This document shows positions 22,927-31,541 of a DNA stretch of 64,000 nucleotides, piece after piece. The DNA is taken from assembly GCA_964543545.1 (NCBI GenBank), contig CAZIYT010000002.1, positions 744,001-808,000 on the forward strand. The letters run 5' to 3'. Under the pieces are notes generated by a model, which did not search any database, was not told the origin of the DNA, and saw only the letters and a list, made by a program, of their open reading frames with translations. Position 1 is the first letter of the stretch. The number at the start of each line of letters is the position of its first letter. The stretch is from UBA4416 sp964543545. Its GTDB lineage: Bacteria > Bacteroidota > Bacteroidia > B-17B0 > Aurantibacillaceae. Both the position numbers and the translations under genes were made by a program.

Positions 22927-24276
22927 TCACAATAAATTTAAAATTGCCTGCTCCACCTCGGGGCTGTCCCATGTGGCTTCAATGTCAGGCCTTGCCATAA
23001 TCTGGTCCATGATGGCCTGCTGTTTCCGGCCGCTGCTCAGGGCCTCGCTGTAGCGGATATGCGGCGAATAAGTTACCATCGAATACAGGGGAATCCATTT
23101 TTCGGGATGTTTTTCATTGAAGCGCGCCTCGATCTTTTTCTGCAGTAAAAACGTCTTATCCGCCGTTTTATCACGCATCTCGATAAAGTTATCGAGCGCC
23201 AGGTCGGCAATCGCATCCGCATCGGGCTTGCGCAAAGCCTGGTATTCCTCGAGGCAGGCAGCGTTCAGGTCACCGTGTTTTCCGATCAGCCCGTCGAGCA
23301 CCACGCAGTCTTCAAAACCGCAGTTCATGCCCTGCCCGTAGAAAGGCACAATGGCATGCGCTGCATCACCGATAAGCGCAATCCTTTCATCCCATATCCA
23401 GGGTTTGCATTTGACAGTTACCAGGCTCGAGGTCGGATTATGAAACCAGTCTTCGAGGTAAGTCGGCATAATAGGCACCGCGTCAGGGAATTCACTTTCA
23501 AAAAAAGCTTTCACTTCCTCTTTCGTTTTCAACCCTTCAAAGGAGAGCTTTCCTTCCATCTGGAAAAAGATCGTGCAGGTAAAGCTTCCGTCCATATTGG
23601 GCAGGGCAATCATCATAAAGCTGCCGCGGGGCCAGATGTGCAGGGCATTCTTTTCAATCACATGCTCCCCGTTTTTCCCTGCCGGAATGGTGAGCTCCTT
23701 ATAGCCGCAATCAATGTAAAACTGCTGGTAATCGAAACGGTCGGAATGTAATTGCAGCTGTGTGCGTACCGCGCTGAACGCGCCGTCCGAGCCCAGGATG
23801 AAGTCGCTTTTCACGTCGCTGCTGCGGTCGGTTTTGGTATTATGAAAGGTCAGGCTATTTGTTTTGCGGTCTACCTTATCGCAGCGCTCCTCGAAATGGA
23901 TGCTCACATTGGGCTGCTGCTCTGCCAGGTCCATCAGGCGCATATTGATGCCGCCGCGTGATACCGAATAAATGGCGTGGTTATCTTTTCCGTATTGTTG
24001 GTAAGCCGAAGTACCGTCTTTTAAATGGATAGAGCGCCCGTACATGGGGATAGCGATCTTCCGGATCTCGTCGGCAATGCCTACGCCTTCCAGTCCGCGC
24101 CAGCCGCGGTCGCTGAGGGCGAGGTTGATTGAGCGCCCGGCCACGATGGTTTCCTTGCGCATATCGGGGCGGCGCTCGTAAATGGATACCTTATGCCCGC
24201 GCTTGGCCAGGTAAATAGACATGAGAGAGCCTACCAGGCCGGCTCCTACTACGGTAATATTCTTTTGAGTACTCAT
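22927..24276 (-). CDS. kmo: Kynurenine 3-monooxygenase
   Basis: FAD-dependent hydroxylation of L-kynurenine to 3-hydroxykynurenine in tryptophan breakdown and de novo NAD synthesis. 449 residues. FAD motifs: GAGLVGS (11-17), GRSINLALSDRGW (47-59), the DG motif GSDGAFSAVR (162-171) and GDAAHAIVPFYGQGMNCGFED (GD at 303-304). The N-terminal kynurenine-recognition signature GRSINLALSxRG is characteristic of KMO as opposed to other aromatic hydroxylases. No other kynurenine-pathway gene is in the window. Confidence 0.95.
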   Translation of the reverse strand: MSTQKNITVVGAGLVGSLMSIYLAKRGHKVSIYERRPDMRKETIVAGRSINLALSDRGWRGLEGVGIADEIRKIAIPMYGRSIHLKDGTSAYQQYGKDNHAIYSVSRGGINMRLMDLAEQQPNVSIHFEERCDKVDRKTNSLTFHNTKTDRSSDVKSDFILGSDGAFSAVRTQLQLHSDRFDYQQFYIDCGYKELTIPAGKNGEHVIEKNALHIWPRGSFMMIALPNMDGSFTCTIFFQMEGKLSFEGLKTKEEVKAFFESEFPDAVPIMPTYLEDWFHNPTSSLVTVKCKPWIWDERIALIGDAAHAIVPFYGQGMNCGFEDCVVLDGLIGKHGDLNAACLEEYQALRKPDADAIADLALDNFIEMRDKTADKTFLLQKKIEARFNEKHPEKWIPLYSMVTYSPHIRYSEALSSGRKQQAIMDQIMARPDIEATWDSPEVEQAILNLL

Positions 24277-24328
24277 AGAGATCTTAAAATTTCAACGGCT
24301 AATTTAATTATTATTTCCGGGATTATTT

Positions 24329-24347
24329 CCCGCAGATAACGCAGATG
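24329..24347 (+). repeat. CCCGCAGAT..CGCAGAT repeat fragment
   Basis: CCCGCAGATAACGCAGATG, an internally repeated GCAGAT motif also found at 37288. Short fragments of this type are common between Bacteroidota genes. Confidence 0.35.
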
Positions 24348-24399
24348 TTCAGGGATTTTAATGTCTTTTGAAATCAAATTCAGAATACATTCTCAATCA

Positions 24400-24468
24400 T
24401 TGACTTCGAGAGCTTCAGTCAACGAATTGGTGGCTGATCACGCCAGGGCGTGACCCGAAGCCTCCACC
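24400..24468 (+). repeat. Double-hairpin intergenic repeat, copy K1
   Basis: Stem 1 TTGAC/GTCAA (24400-24404 with 24418-24422), stem 2 GGTGG/CCACC (24429-24433 with 24464-24468). Copy K1 carries an extra hairpin TCACGCC..GGCGTGA inside the second loop. Related copies lie at 40501 and 45145. Confidence 0.6.
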
Positions 24469-24482
24469 TGACATAAAACTGT

Positions 24483-25094
24483 CTATGCTTTTTTATACTT
24501 ATCGTGCAAACCCTGCTTGGACTGCAGCTTCTCAATAGCCTGGCCGATACGCCTGAGGCGGGTTTCCTCTTTTTTGGCAGAGTCGATCCATTGAATGTAT
24601 TCCTTGCGGTGAGAGTATGCCAGCGAATCGAAATACGTGAGCACCTTCGCCTTTTTCAAGGCTTTTTCCACATCGGGCGGTGTTTCTATAGTTTTATCCT
24701 TTGGCGCCGTCAGCTTAATGCCGTTGCGGTTATTGTCGATTGCCTGGAACAACAGCTCCAGGATATCCTTTTCGTTCACCTGATTACTATCCGTGTATTT
24801 GATGTGCCTGTTATGCAGGTTGCCTTCATTGGCGCTGAGCAGTTTCTTTTTGTCTTTGAGTAAGGCCCCCTGGAAAAATACCAGGCTCACGTGTTTTTTA
24901 AAGCCCCAGTAACCGCATACCATACCGTTGAGGTAATAATTAGGGCCCCATTTCCAGTCTTCGATCAGCTCCGGATCGGCACTAAGGATGATCTTCCTGA
25001 GGCGTGTGCAAATCGCTTTGGCAAAGGGTTCCATGCCATTGATGCCTTCCTCGATGAGCTCCGGGGCTTTTGGATTGTGTTTTACTTTTGCCAT
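24483..25094 (-). CDS. DUF1801/YdeI-type protein
   Basis: 203 residues from the ATG at 25094, where MAKVKHNPKAPELIEE begins; an upstream ATG (25163) would add an unrelated 23 residues. Residues 10-125 are a DUF1801-like domain (GMEPFAKAICTRLRKIILSA, DWKWGPNYYLNG, VSLVFFQGALLKD). The C-terminal part (PPDVEKALKKA, YFDSLAYSHRKEYIQWIDSA, KKEETRLRRIGQAIEKL) is the YdeI/OmpD-associated helical domain. Soluble; function not established. Divergent from tilS, whose -7 box lies within the first codons of this gene. Confidence 0.85.
   Translation of the reverse strand: MAKVKHNPKAPELIEEGINGMEPFAKAICTRLRKIILSADPELIEDWKWGPNYYLNGMVCGYWGFKKHVSLVFFQGALLKDKKKLLSANEGNLHNRHIKYTDSNQVNEKDILELLFQAIDNNRNGIKLTAPKDKTIETPPDVEKALKKAKVLTYFDSLAYSHRKEYIQWIDSAKKEETRLRRIGQAIEKLQSKQGLHDKYKKA
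25083..25090 (+). promoter_or_regulatory. -7 element of tilS
   Basis: TACTTTTG on the plus strand, inside the first codons of the divergent YdeI-type gene and 23 bp before the GTG start of tilS at 25114. Confidence 0.45.
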
Positions 25095-25113
25095 AATAAA
25101 CGTAGATTTGACC

Positions 25114-26451
25114 GTGCTTAAACAATTGGAAGTAAACATACGTAAAAACGATTTATTTGGCAAGGAACACCGGCTGCTGCTGGCTTTCAGCGGTGGTATC
25201 GACTCGGTGGTGCTGGCTCATCTCTTACACGGCGCGGGCTACTCCTGCTCGCTGGCCCACTGCAACTTCCGGCTCCGGGGCGACGAGGCACAGGGCGACC
25301 GGGCATTCTGCGAAAGCTTTGCCAAAGACCTGGGCATTCCTGTTTTGACGAAAGACTTCGATACCAAGGCCTACGCGGCAGAGCATAAGCTTTCCATACA
25401 AATGGCAGCCCGCGAGCTCCGCTACCGCTGGTTTAAGGAGCTCATGGCGGAGCATGGCTTCGACCGACTGCTCACGGCGCACCACGCCAATGATAATGTG
25501 GAAACCTTGCTGGTCAACCTGGTGAGGGGTACCGGCATCAAAGGCCTGCAGGGTATTCCGGAACGGCAGGATGACCTGGTAAGACCTTTGCTTTTTGCCA
25601 CCAAAGAAGACATTATGGCTTATGCGGAGAAGCATGAGCTGCCCTACCGCAACGATAGCAGCAATGCCGAAGTGAAATACAAGCGCAATTTCATCCGGCA
25701 CAAGGTGATCCCTGAGTTGAAAAGCCTGAACCCGGCTCTGGAAGAAACGATCCACACCTCGGTACAATTCTTCAAACAATCGGGGGAGATCGTTCAGGCT
25801 TACGCCAAAGAAAAGTATACATCCATTTGCCATGAGGCGCATGGGCAGCTGTTCATAGACATCAAAGCGCTCTCCAAAGAGCCTTACAAGGAAACTTTAT
25901 TGTTTGAGTGGCTTCACAGCAAACAGTTCAAGCCCCGGCAAATAGCGCAACTATGTGAAGTGATCCATTCGGAAAAGCATTCCGGAAAACAATTCTCCTC
26001 ACCCACGCACCGCCTGGTCGTTGACCGGAACCACATCATTGTACAGCCCGTTGAAAAAGCGCCGCTTCAAAACACCTACACGATCAGCTCTCCGGCTGAT
26101 ACGAAACATTTGCCCATCGCGCTTTCCATCGAAGAAGTAACCGAAGCGGTATTTTCAGGCAATCGGAACGAAATCGTAATTCCTTATACGGAACAGCTCT
26201 TCCCCTTAACGCTGCGCCGCTGGAAACAGGGCGATAAGTTCAGGCCATTCGGTATGAAAGGCTTTAAGAAGCTCAGCGACTTTTTTAAAGATCAGAAGCT
26301 TTCTCTGTTTGAAAAAGAGGCCGTCTGGATCCTGGCGAATAAAGAGCAGATCATCTGGATCATTGGCCACCGGATGGATGACAGGTGCAGGATTGAAGAA
26401 ACGACGACCCGAAGTTTGAGAATTACGCAGGCCTGGTTCCTCGCCCCATAG
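25114..26451 (+). CDS. tilS: tRNA(Ile)-lysidine synthetase
   Basis: Converts C34 of tRNA-Ile(CAU) to lysidine so that it reads AUA. 445 residues from a GTG start; further upstream the frame would run through the divergent gene's coding start and read no family sequence. PP-loop SGGIDS at 26-31 (LLLAFSGGIDSVVLAHLL), followed by CNFRLRGDEAQGD, TAHHANDNVETLLVNLVRG and the C-terminal substrate-binding domain with RRWKQGDKFRPFGMKG. Essential enzyme; the domain set is complete. Confidence 0.95.
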   Translation: MLKQLEVNIRKNDLFGKEHRLLLAFSGGIDSVVLAHLLHGAGYSCSLAHCNFRLRGDEAQGDRAFCESFAKDLGIPVLTKDFDTKAYAAEHKLSIQMAARELRYRWFKELMAEHGFDRLLTAHHANDNVETLLVNLVRGTGIKGLQGIPERQDDLVRPLLFATKEDIMAYAEKHELPYRNDSSNAEVKYKRNFIRHKVIPELKSLNPALEETIHTSVQFFKQSGEIVQAYAKEKYTSICHEAHGQLFIDIKALSKEPYKETLLFEWLHSKQFKPRQIAQLCEVIHSEKHSGKQFSSPTHRLVVDRNHIIVQPVEKAPLQNTYTISSPADTKHLPIALSIEEVTEAVFSGNRNEIVIPYTEQLFPLTLRRWKQGDKFRPFGMKGFKKLSDFFKDQKLSLFEKEAVWILANKEQIIWIIGHRMDDRCRIEETTTRSLRITQAWFLAP

Positions 26452-26496
26452 TGGAACATACAGAAAATAATGCTACCTTAATTAAAAAAATAATTC

Positions 26497-27156
26497 ATGA
26501 TCAGCTATTTTCAAAACCTCTATCAGCTCTTCAATTACCAGGATCTGCTCCTGATTTTGTTGTCCATTGTGATGGGCCTGGTCATTGGAGCAGAGCGGGA
26601 ATATAAAAACAAAAGCGCGGGGCTCCGGACCTTAATGCTTGTTTGTGTGGGCTCCTGCACCTTTACAATTCTTTCTATCAAAATAGGAGTCGCTAACCCG
26701 GACAGGCTTGCGGCAAATATCATTACGGGAATCGGTTTCCTGGGAGCCGGTGCTATTTTTAAAGATGAGAATAAGATCAACGGCGTAACCACAGCCTGTA
26801 CCATCTGGGTAACAGCCGCCCTGGGCATGTGCATCGGTTCCGGGCATATCTACCTGGGCTTATTAGCCACTTTGGTTGTCCTTTTCGTGTTATTGCTCTT
26901 AGTGCCCCTGGAGCAATGGATCGACCGGAAACATAAAATACAGAACTATAAAATCACCAAAGTATACGAAACAGGAATCGCCGAACAATTTGAGAAGACG
27001 GCTGAGAGCTTTAACCTGAAGTCATATAAAATCTGGCAATCCAAAAACGACGATAAACTCACCATCAACTGGCGCATTACAGGCCACGAAAAAGACCATG
27101 AGCGCTTCATCGCGCATTTGTTCAGTGATTCAAGTATCCGGCAAATCAACCTATAA
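26497..27156 (+). CDS. MgtC/SapB-family membrane protein
   Basis: 219 residues. Four to five membrane helices in the first 145 residues with the family hallmarks GLVIGAERE, GLRTLMLVCVGS and ITGIGFLGAGAIFKDENKINGVTTA. The C-terminal part (from about 150) is a soluble ACT-like domain (KITKVYETGIAEQFEKTAE). MgtC proteins affect Mg2+ and ATPase homeostasis, though their exact activity is debated. It is followed 13 bp later by the ParB-like gene, so the two are probably co-transcribed. Confidence 0.92.
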   Translation: MISYFQNLYQLFNYQDLLLILLSIVMGLVIGAEREYKNKSAGLRTLMLVCVGSCTFTILSIKIGVANPDRLAANIITGIGFLGAGAIFKDENKINGVTTACTIWVTAALGMCIGSGHIYLGLLATLVVLFVLLLLVPLEQWIDRKHKIQNYKITKVYETGIAEQFEKTAESFNLKSYKIWQSKNDDKLTINWRITGHEKDHERFIAHLFSDSSIRQINL

Positions 27157-27169
27157 CCAAATCCGATCG

Positions 27170-27535
27170 ATGAAAAAATTAAAAAAATCAATTTTCATGG
27201 CCGATCCTGAAGCGCACGACTACCTCGCAGCCTTAGACTTCCTGGAATTGCTTTATCCTCATGCAACAGCGGTTAAAAAAGCAGAAGCCTTAAAGAAAAC
27301 AAAAACGGTGGTAAAAAAAGCCAAAGACATTTTCAGAGCCAGTGACCTGCCGCTTCTCGCAAAAGACAATGTACATGTGCAAAAGAACCTGGAGAAATTT
27401 AGAAAAGAGAAACAACTGTCTCCGCTTCTTTTGGTGAGGGGCAACGAAAAGCTGATCATTGCAGACGGCTACCACCGCATGTGCGCCAGCTACTACCTCA
27501 CAGAGGATCTCGAAATACGATGCCGCCTCGTGTGA
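27170..27535 (+). CDS. Small ParB/Srx-like domain protein
   Basis: 121 residues from the ATG at 27170 (a longer frame overlaps the MgtC gene and is unlikely). A lysine-rich helical N-terminus (VKKAEALKKTKTVVKKAKD) precedes a C-terminal segment LLLVRGNEKLIIADGYHRMCASYY, the ADGYHR motif of ParB/sulfiredoxin-like domains. It is too short for a chromosome-partition ParB, and no parA is near. Possibly nucleotide-binding (CTP or ATP) by analogy; function unknown. Confidence 0.75.
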   Translation: MKKLKKSIFMADPEAHDYLAALDFLELLYPHATAVKKAEALKKTKTVVKKAKDIFRASDLPLLAKDNVHVQKNLEKFRKEKQLSPLLLVRGNEKLIIADGYHRMCASYYLTEDLEIRCRLV

Positions 27536-27539
27536 GTCT

Positions 27540-28502
27540 TTATTTCTTCAAAAAGCGGTAATCCGTCAGTGACAGCAAAAAAGCCTCCAGGTCTTTCTTT
27601 TCCTGCGGCGTGAGATTCAACGGCTTTGCCAGGGAAGTATCGCGGTTGACAGCGTCGGGGACAAACTGATCGGGCTTATCATAATAATCAATCACTTCTT
27701 TGAGGGTCTTAAACATGCCATTATGCATGTAGGGCCTGGTTATGGCAATGTTGCGGAGTCCCGGAACTTTGAATCTGCCGATATCTTCGGGATTTCGCGT
27801 AATGAGGAAGCGCCCGCTGTCATTGAGATTTTTTCCGTTAAACAAACCGATGTTCTTAAAGTCATCCCCTGTAAAATCGGGGCCAAAATGGCAATCGAAG
27901 CATTTTCCTTTTTCGTTGAAGATCTCACGTCCGCGCTGTGCCGATACTGAAAACGAGAGGCTATCTTTTCCACTCATAAAATCATCGAAGGCGGTATGGT
28001 TCGTTTCCAGCGTCCGCTCATAAGCCGCCAGCGCCTCTACCAGGTTTTCCCTGGTCGCTTTGTTTCCGAAGATCTTCACAAAAAAAGAGCGGTATTGGTT
28101 ATGCTTATTCAGCTTCTTCACAATCATGGACAAAGGAATGTCCATCTCATTGGGATTCTCCATCGGGCCTCCCGCCTGCTCTTCCAGCGTTTCGCTGCGG
28201 CCATCGTGAAAATAAAAATTACGGGCCGACATGTTCATGGCACTCGGCGTATTGCGGGTACCAATAATCCCATCAATTCCCACACTGAGCGCCACGGTAT
28301 CGGCAAAGGCATATTCAGGCTTGTGACAGGAGGCGCAGCTGATCTTGTTTCCCCTCGACAAAATAGAATCATGAAATAATAATTCGCCCAGCTCTTCTTT
28401 GCTGCCCGGCTCCTTCAAAAGCTTTTCGCCGCTGCCGGAAGAGCATGAAAAAGCAATAACTGTTATAACCACCAGGGCACCTTTGAAAGCTGTTTTAAAC
28501 AT
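27540..28502 (-). CDS. Di-heme cytochrome c peroxidase (lipoprotein)
   Basis: Reduces H2O2 in the periplasm with electrons from small cytochromes. 320 residues from the ATG at 28502. Lipobox VIAFSC with C20. Two c-type heme sites: C56-A-S-C59-H60 and C201-F-D-C204-H205; the peroxidase-type segments RNTPSAMN and VPGLRNIAITRPYMHNG are present. A longer start at 28688 would place the -7 box inside the gene and read no meaningful sequence. Convergent with the ParB-like gene (4 bp between stops), divergent from the CPBP gene. Confidence 0.93.
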   Translation of the reverse strand: MFKTAFKGALVVITVIAFSCSSGSGEKLLKEPGSKEELGELLFHDSILSRGNKISCASCHKPEYAFADTVALSVGIDGIIGTRNTPSAMNMSARNFYFHDGRSETLEEQAGGPMENPNEMDIPLSMIVKKLNKHNQYRSFFVKIFGNKATRENLVEALAAYERTLETNHTAFDDFMSGKDSLSFSVSAQRGREIFNEKGKCFDCHFGPDFTGDDFKNIGLFNGKNLNDSGRFLITRNPEDIGRFKVPGLRNIAITRPYMHNGMFKTLKEVIDYYDKPDQFVPDAVNRDTSLAKPLNLTPQEKKDLEAFLLSLTDYRFLKK

Positions 28503-28506
28503 GCTG

Positions 28507-28539
28507 CAAATATAACAGGAAAAACAGGTATACCGCCAA
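28507..28539 (-). promoter_or_regulatory. Promoter of the cytochrome c peroxidase gene
   Basis: Minus strand: TTG (28539-28537), 22 bp, TATATTTG (28514-28507), then only 4 bases to the ATG at 28502. Leaderless or nearly so. Confidence 0.6.
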
Positions 28540-28603
28540 TGGAGCGCTAAAACACTCCTGTAACCATTTATGTATAATAATGCCTGAAACTCAGCAAAAA
28601 TGA

Positions 28604-28611
28604 TAATTTTG
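28604..28611 (+). promoter_or_regulatory. -7 element of the CPBP protease gene
   Basis: TAATTTTG, a full TAnnTTTG match, 9 bases before the ATG at 28621; it excludes the upstream ATG at 28600. Confidence 0.5.
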
Positions 28612-28620
28612 TATGTAATT

Positions 28621-29598
28621 ATGTCATCAGAACACGCAGAGAGCAAAAGCGCCAATCCGTTTCCATTCAACAACCTGTTTTTGATCAAGGGCTACATAAC
28701 GGGCCGTAATGAATCCTGGCTCTATGTGCTGGGGCTTCTCGCTGCCTTTGTCGGTTATTTTTGTTTTCAACTGATCATGATGCTGCCTTTAATGGCCACA
28801 GCGCAAAGCCATGGTATCGGCATGGATAAGATCATGCAGAATCCGGCGATCCTGTTCAATCCGGATGCGATCGGCATGAACCGCTCGCTGATGCTTGCGC
28901 TGCTCATGGGCATGTTTGTGTTCACCCTGCTCTTCTTCTGGCTCTTCGCCAGGTTCATACAGCAAAAACCTTTATCCTCAATGCTTACCGGTTTCGAGAA
29001 GTTCCGCTGGAAACGTTACTTTTTTGCCTTTTCGGTATGGGGTACCTTGTTGGTGGGCTTTACACTTGTTTCTTATTTCATGGCGCCCGAGGAACTGGAG
29101 CTTCGCTTCGATGCACCAAAATTTGCGCTGTTATTCCTGGTGGCGGTGATCATGGTTCCGATTCAAACGGCCACGGAGGAATTGCTTTTCAGGGGCTACC
29201 TGATGCAGGGCTTTTCATTGGCATTTAAAAACGCGTTGCCGGCACTTGTTATTACTTCTGTCTTTTTTGGCCTGCTGCACGCCTCTAATCCGGAAGCTCA
29301 GGCACACGGCCTGCTCATCATGATGCCCTATTACATGTTATTCGGGGCCTTCCTGGGAATCCTCACACTCCTGGATGAAGGAGCCGAGCTGGCCATGGGC
29401 GTTCACTTTGCCAATAATTTTTTCTCTGCCCTGTTGATCTGTTCCAAAAACTCAGTGCTGCAAACCGATGCCGTTTTTTATACCTCTGTTGAGGAACCTG
29501 TAAGCGAACTCATCGCCTGGGCCATTATGGCAATCATTTGTTTTCTGATCTTTTACAAAACCTATAAATTATCCAACTGGAAATTATTAATCCGCTAA
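28621..29598 (+). CDS. CPBP-family intramembrane metalloprotease
   Basis: 325 residues with about eight membrane helices. CPBP (type II CAAX/Rce1-like) motifs: E186-E187 and R191 in TEELLFRGYL, H220 in FFGLLH, and HFANN (262-266). Likely a membrane protease or processing enzyme of unknown substrate. It starts at the ATG at 28621, directly behind the -7 box, and is followed after 10 bp by the M61 peptidase gene, so two proteases share an operon. Confidence 0.92.
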   Translation: MSSEHAESKSANPFPFNNLFLIKGYITGRNESWLYVLGLLAAFVGYFCFQLIMMLPLMATAQSHGIGMDKIMQNPAILFNPDAIGMNRSLMLALLMGMFVFTLLFFWLFARFIQQKPLSSMLTGFEKFRWKRYFFAFSVWGTLLVGFTLVSYFMAPEELELRFDAPKFALLFLVAVIMVPIQTATEELLFRGYLMQGFSLAFKNALPALVITSVFFGLLHASNPEAQAHGLLIMMPYYMLFGAFLGILTLLDEGAELAMGVHFANNFFSALLICSKNSVLQTDAVFYTSVEEPVSELIAWAIMAIICFLIFYKTYKLSNWKLLIR

Positions 29599-29608
29599 TC
29601 AGCTTCAC

Positions 29609-31453
29609 ATGAAATACATTGTTTTTGCCGTATCCCTCCTATGCTCTTATACACGCGCGTTTGCCGATGGCGATTACCGCTATTATGTCGATCTTACCTC
29701 TGTGAAAGACGATAAGCTCACCGTGAGACTTACACCTCCCGACATTTCAGATAACGAAGCGGTGTTTATGTTCCCGGCTATGGTGCCCGGCACCTATGAT
29801 GTTTACGATTTCGGACGTTTCGTTTCCAACTTCAAAGCGGAAGGCAAAGACGGGAAAACCATTACGGTTCAAAAGCTGGATGCCAATTCCTATAAGCTCA
29901 GCCCGGCCAATGCCATTAAGGAGATCAGCTATGAGGTGGAAGACAGCTGGGATACTTCTATCAAAGAAAAAGTGGTATTTGAGCCCGGTGGAACCAACAT
30001 TGAGGAGAACAAAAACTTCATTCTCAATACACACGGCTTCTTCGGCTATTTCAAAAATAAGATCGAAACCAATTTTATTTTGGAAGTTACCAAGCCCAAA
30101 GGCTTTTACGCCTCTACGTCCTTAACCGACCTTAAGAGCGGCGAAACCAAAGACGTGCTTTCCGTATACAATTACCACGACCTGGTGGATGCGCCTATCA
30201 TGTATTGCAAGCCCGATACGACTTCATTGAAAATAGGAAACTCCACGATCCTGTTTTCGGTATACTCGCCGAACGGCGTGCTGAGCTCGGGTTTCATTGC
30301 CCGCAATCTGAAAGAGCTGCTTTACGCACAGGCCGATTACCTGGGCGGCGAGCTGCCAATCAGCAAATATGCCTTCCTGTTCTATTTTTCGGATAAGCCT
30401 TCCCTGAGCGGCGCATCGGGCGCCCTGGAGCACTCTTACTCGTCCTTCTATTATTTGCCTGAGGCAGATTCGATGGACCTGGCGCAGGAGATCAGGGATG
30501 TGGCAGCCCACGAATTTTTCCATATTGTCACACCGCTCAACATTCATGCGGAAGAGATCGGTAATTTCGATTTCAACAACCCGCAGATGAGCAAGCACCT
30601 GTGGCTGTACGAAGGACTTACCGAATATGCGGCGCACCACATGCAGGCCAAAACCGGCCTCATCGACTATGATGATTTCCTGGCCGTGATGGTGGAAAAA
30701 ATGCAGAACAACCGCAACAACTACAACGATACGGTGCCTTTTACGGTCATGAGCAAACACGTATTGGAGAAATACAAAAAGCAATACAACAACGTGTATG
30801 AAAAAGGCGCCGTGATCGGGATGTGCCTCGACATCATGCTGCGCTACTACAGCAAGGGCGAATACGGCACACAGAACCTGATGAAGGACCTGGCTAAAAA
30901 ATACGGCAAGAACAAATCGTTTAAGGACGACGAGCTTTTCGATGATATTGAGAAGCTGACCTTTAAGGAAGTGCGCACCTTCCTGGATACCTACGTAGCG
31001 GGCAACAAGCCTTTACCTTACAAAGAGATCTTTGCCATGGTAGGCCTGAACTATACCGAAAAACGCGTGGAAGAACAGATTACCCTCGGCGGCATTTCCG
31101 TGGGATTCAACCCGGAAAGCAACCGCCTGGTGGTAGTGAACACCAGCAAGCTCGATGCCTTCGGAAAGAAGCTGGGCTTCAAGGAAGGCGATGAGATCGT
31201 GACCTTCAACAACCGCAAGCTTACCATGGAAAACCTGCGGGAAGTGCTGGGCGGCTATATGAAAGACGCTAAAAAAGGCGATAAGCTGGCCATTGACGTG
31301 ATGCGAAAAGACAAGAAAGGTAACGAGGAGATCAAAACCCTGAAAGCAAAAGTAAAACCGGTGGATGTCACGGAATACGATATCCTGGAAGTGAACGACA
31401 AAGCTACGGATCAGCAGGTCATGACCCGCAAAGAGTGGCTGGGAATAAAATAA
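29609..31453 (+). CDS. M61-family (glycyl aminopeptidase-like) metallopeptidase with PDZ domain
   Basis: 614 residues. Signal peptide MKYIVFAVSLLCSYTRAFA. The N-terminal beta domain (25-200) is followed by the catalytic domain with HEFFH at 301-305 and the third ligand Glu in LWLYEGLTEY (335 or 339). A PDZ domain covers about 490-580 (GGISVGFNPESNRLVVV, LGFKEGDEIVTFNNRKL). M61 peptidases remove N-terminal Gly/Ala in the periplasm or act as PDZ-guided housekeeping proteases. Second gene of the CPBP-M61 operon. Confidence 0.93.
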   Translation: MKYIVFAVSLLCSYTRAFADGDYRYYVDLTSVKDDKLTVRLTPPDISDNEAVFMFPAMVPGTYDVYDFGRFVSNFKAEGKDGKTITVQKLDANSYKLSPANAIKEISYEVEDSWDTSIKEKVVFEPGGTNIEENKNFILNTHGFFGYFKNKIETNFILEVTKPKGFYASTSLTDLKSGETKDVLSVYNYHDLVDAPIMYCKPDTTSLKIGNSTILFSVYSPNGVLSSGFIARNLKELLYAQADYLGGELPISKYAFLFYFSDKPSLSGASGALEHSYSSFYYLPEADSMDLAQEIRDVAAHEFFHIVTPLNIHAEEIGNFDFNNPQMSKHLWLYEGLTEYAAHHMQAKTGLIDYDDFLAVMVEKMQNNRNNYNDTVPFTVMSKHVLEKYKKQYNNVYEKGAVIGMCLDIMLRYYSKGEYGTQNLMKDLAKKYGKNKSFKDDELFDDIEKLTFKEVRTFLDTYVAGNKPLPYKEIFAMVGLNYTEKRVEEQITLGGISVGFNPESNRLVVVNTSKLDAFGKKLGFKEGDEIVTFNNRKLTMENLREVLGGYMKDAKKGDKLAIDVMRKDKKGNEEIKTLKAKVKPVDVTEYDILEVNDKATDQQVMTRKEWLGIK

Positions 31454-31541
31454 GAACGAAAGGTTAAGAATAAACGATTAAAGACAAAAAGAGAGAGGAT
31501 ACCTTCTTTGATCTTTCCTCTTTTGTCTTACATCATGAACA

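Noticed and set aside
31484..31530. Terminator between the M61 and LytS genes
   Set aside because: AAGACAAAA..TTTTGTCTT is an imperfect inverted repeat with an A/T-only core and no following T-run; too weak to call.
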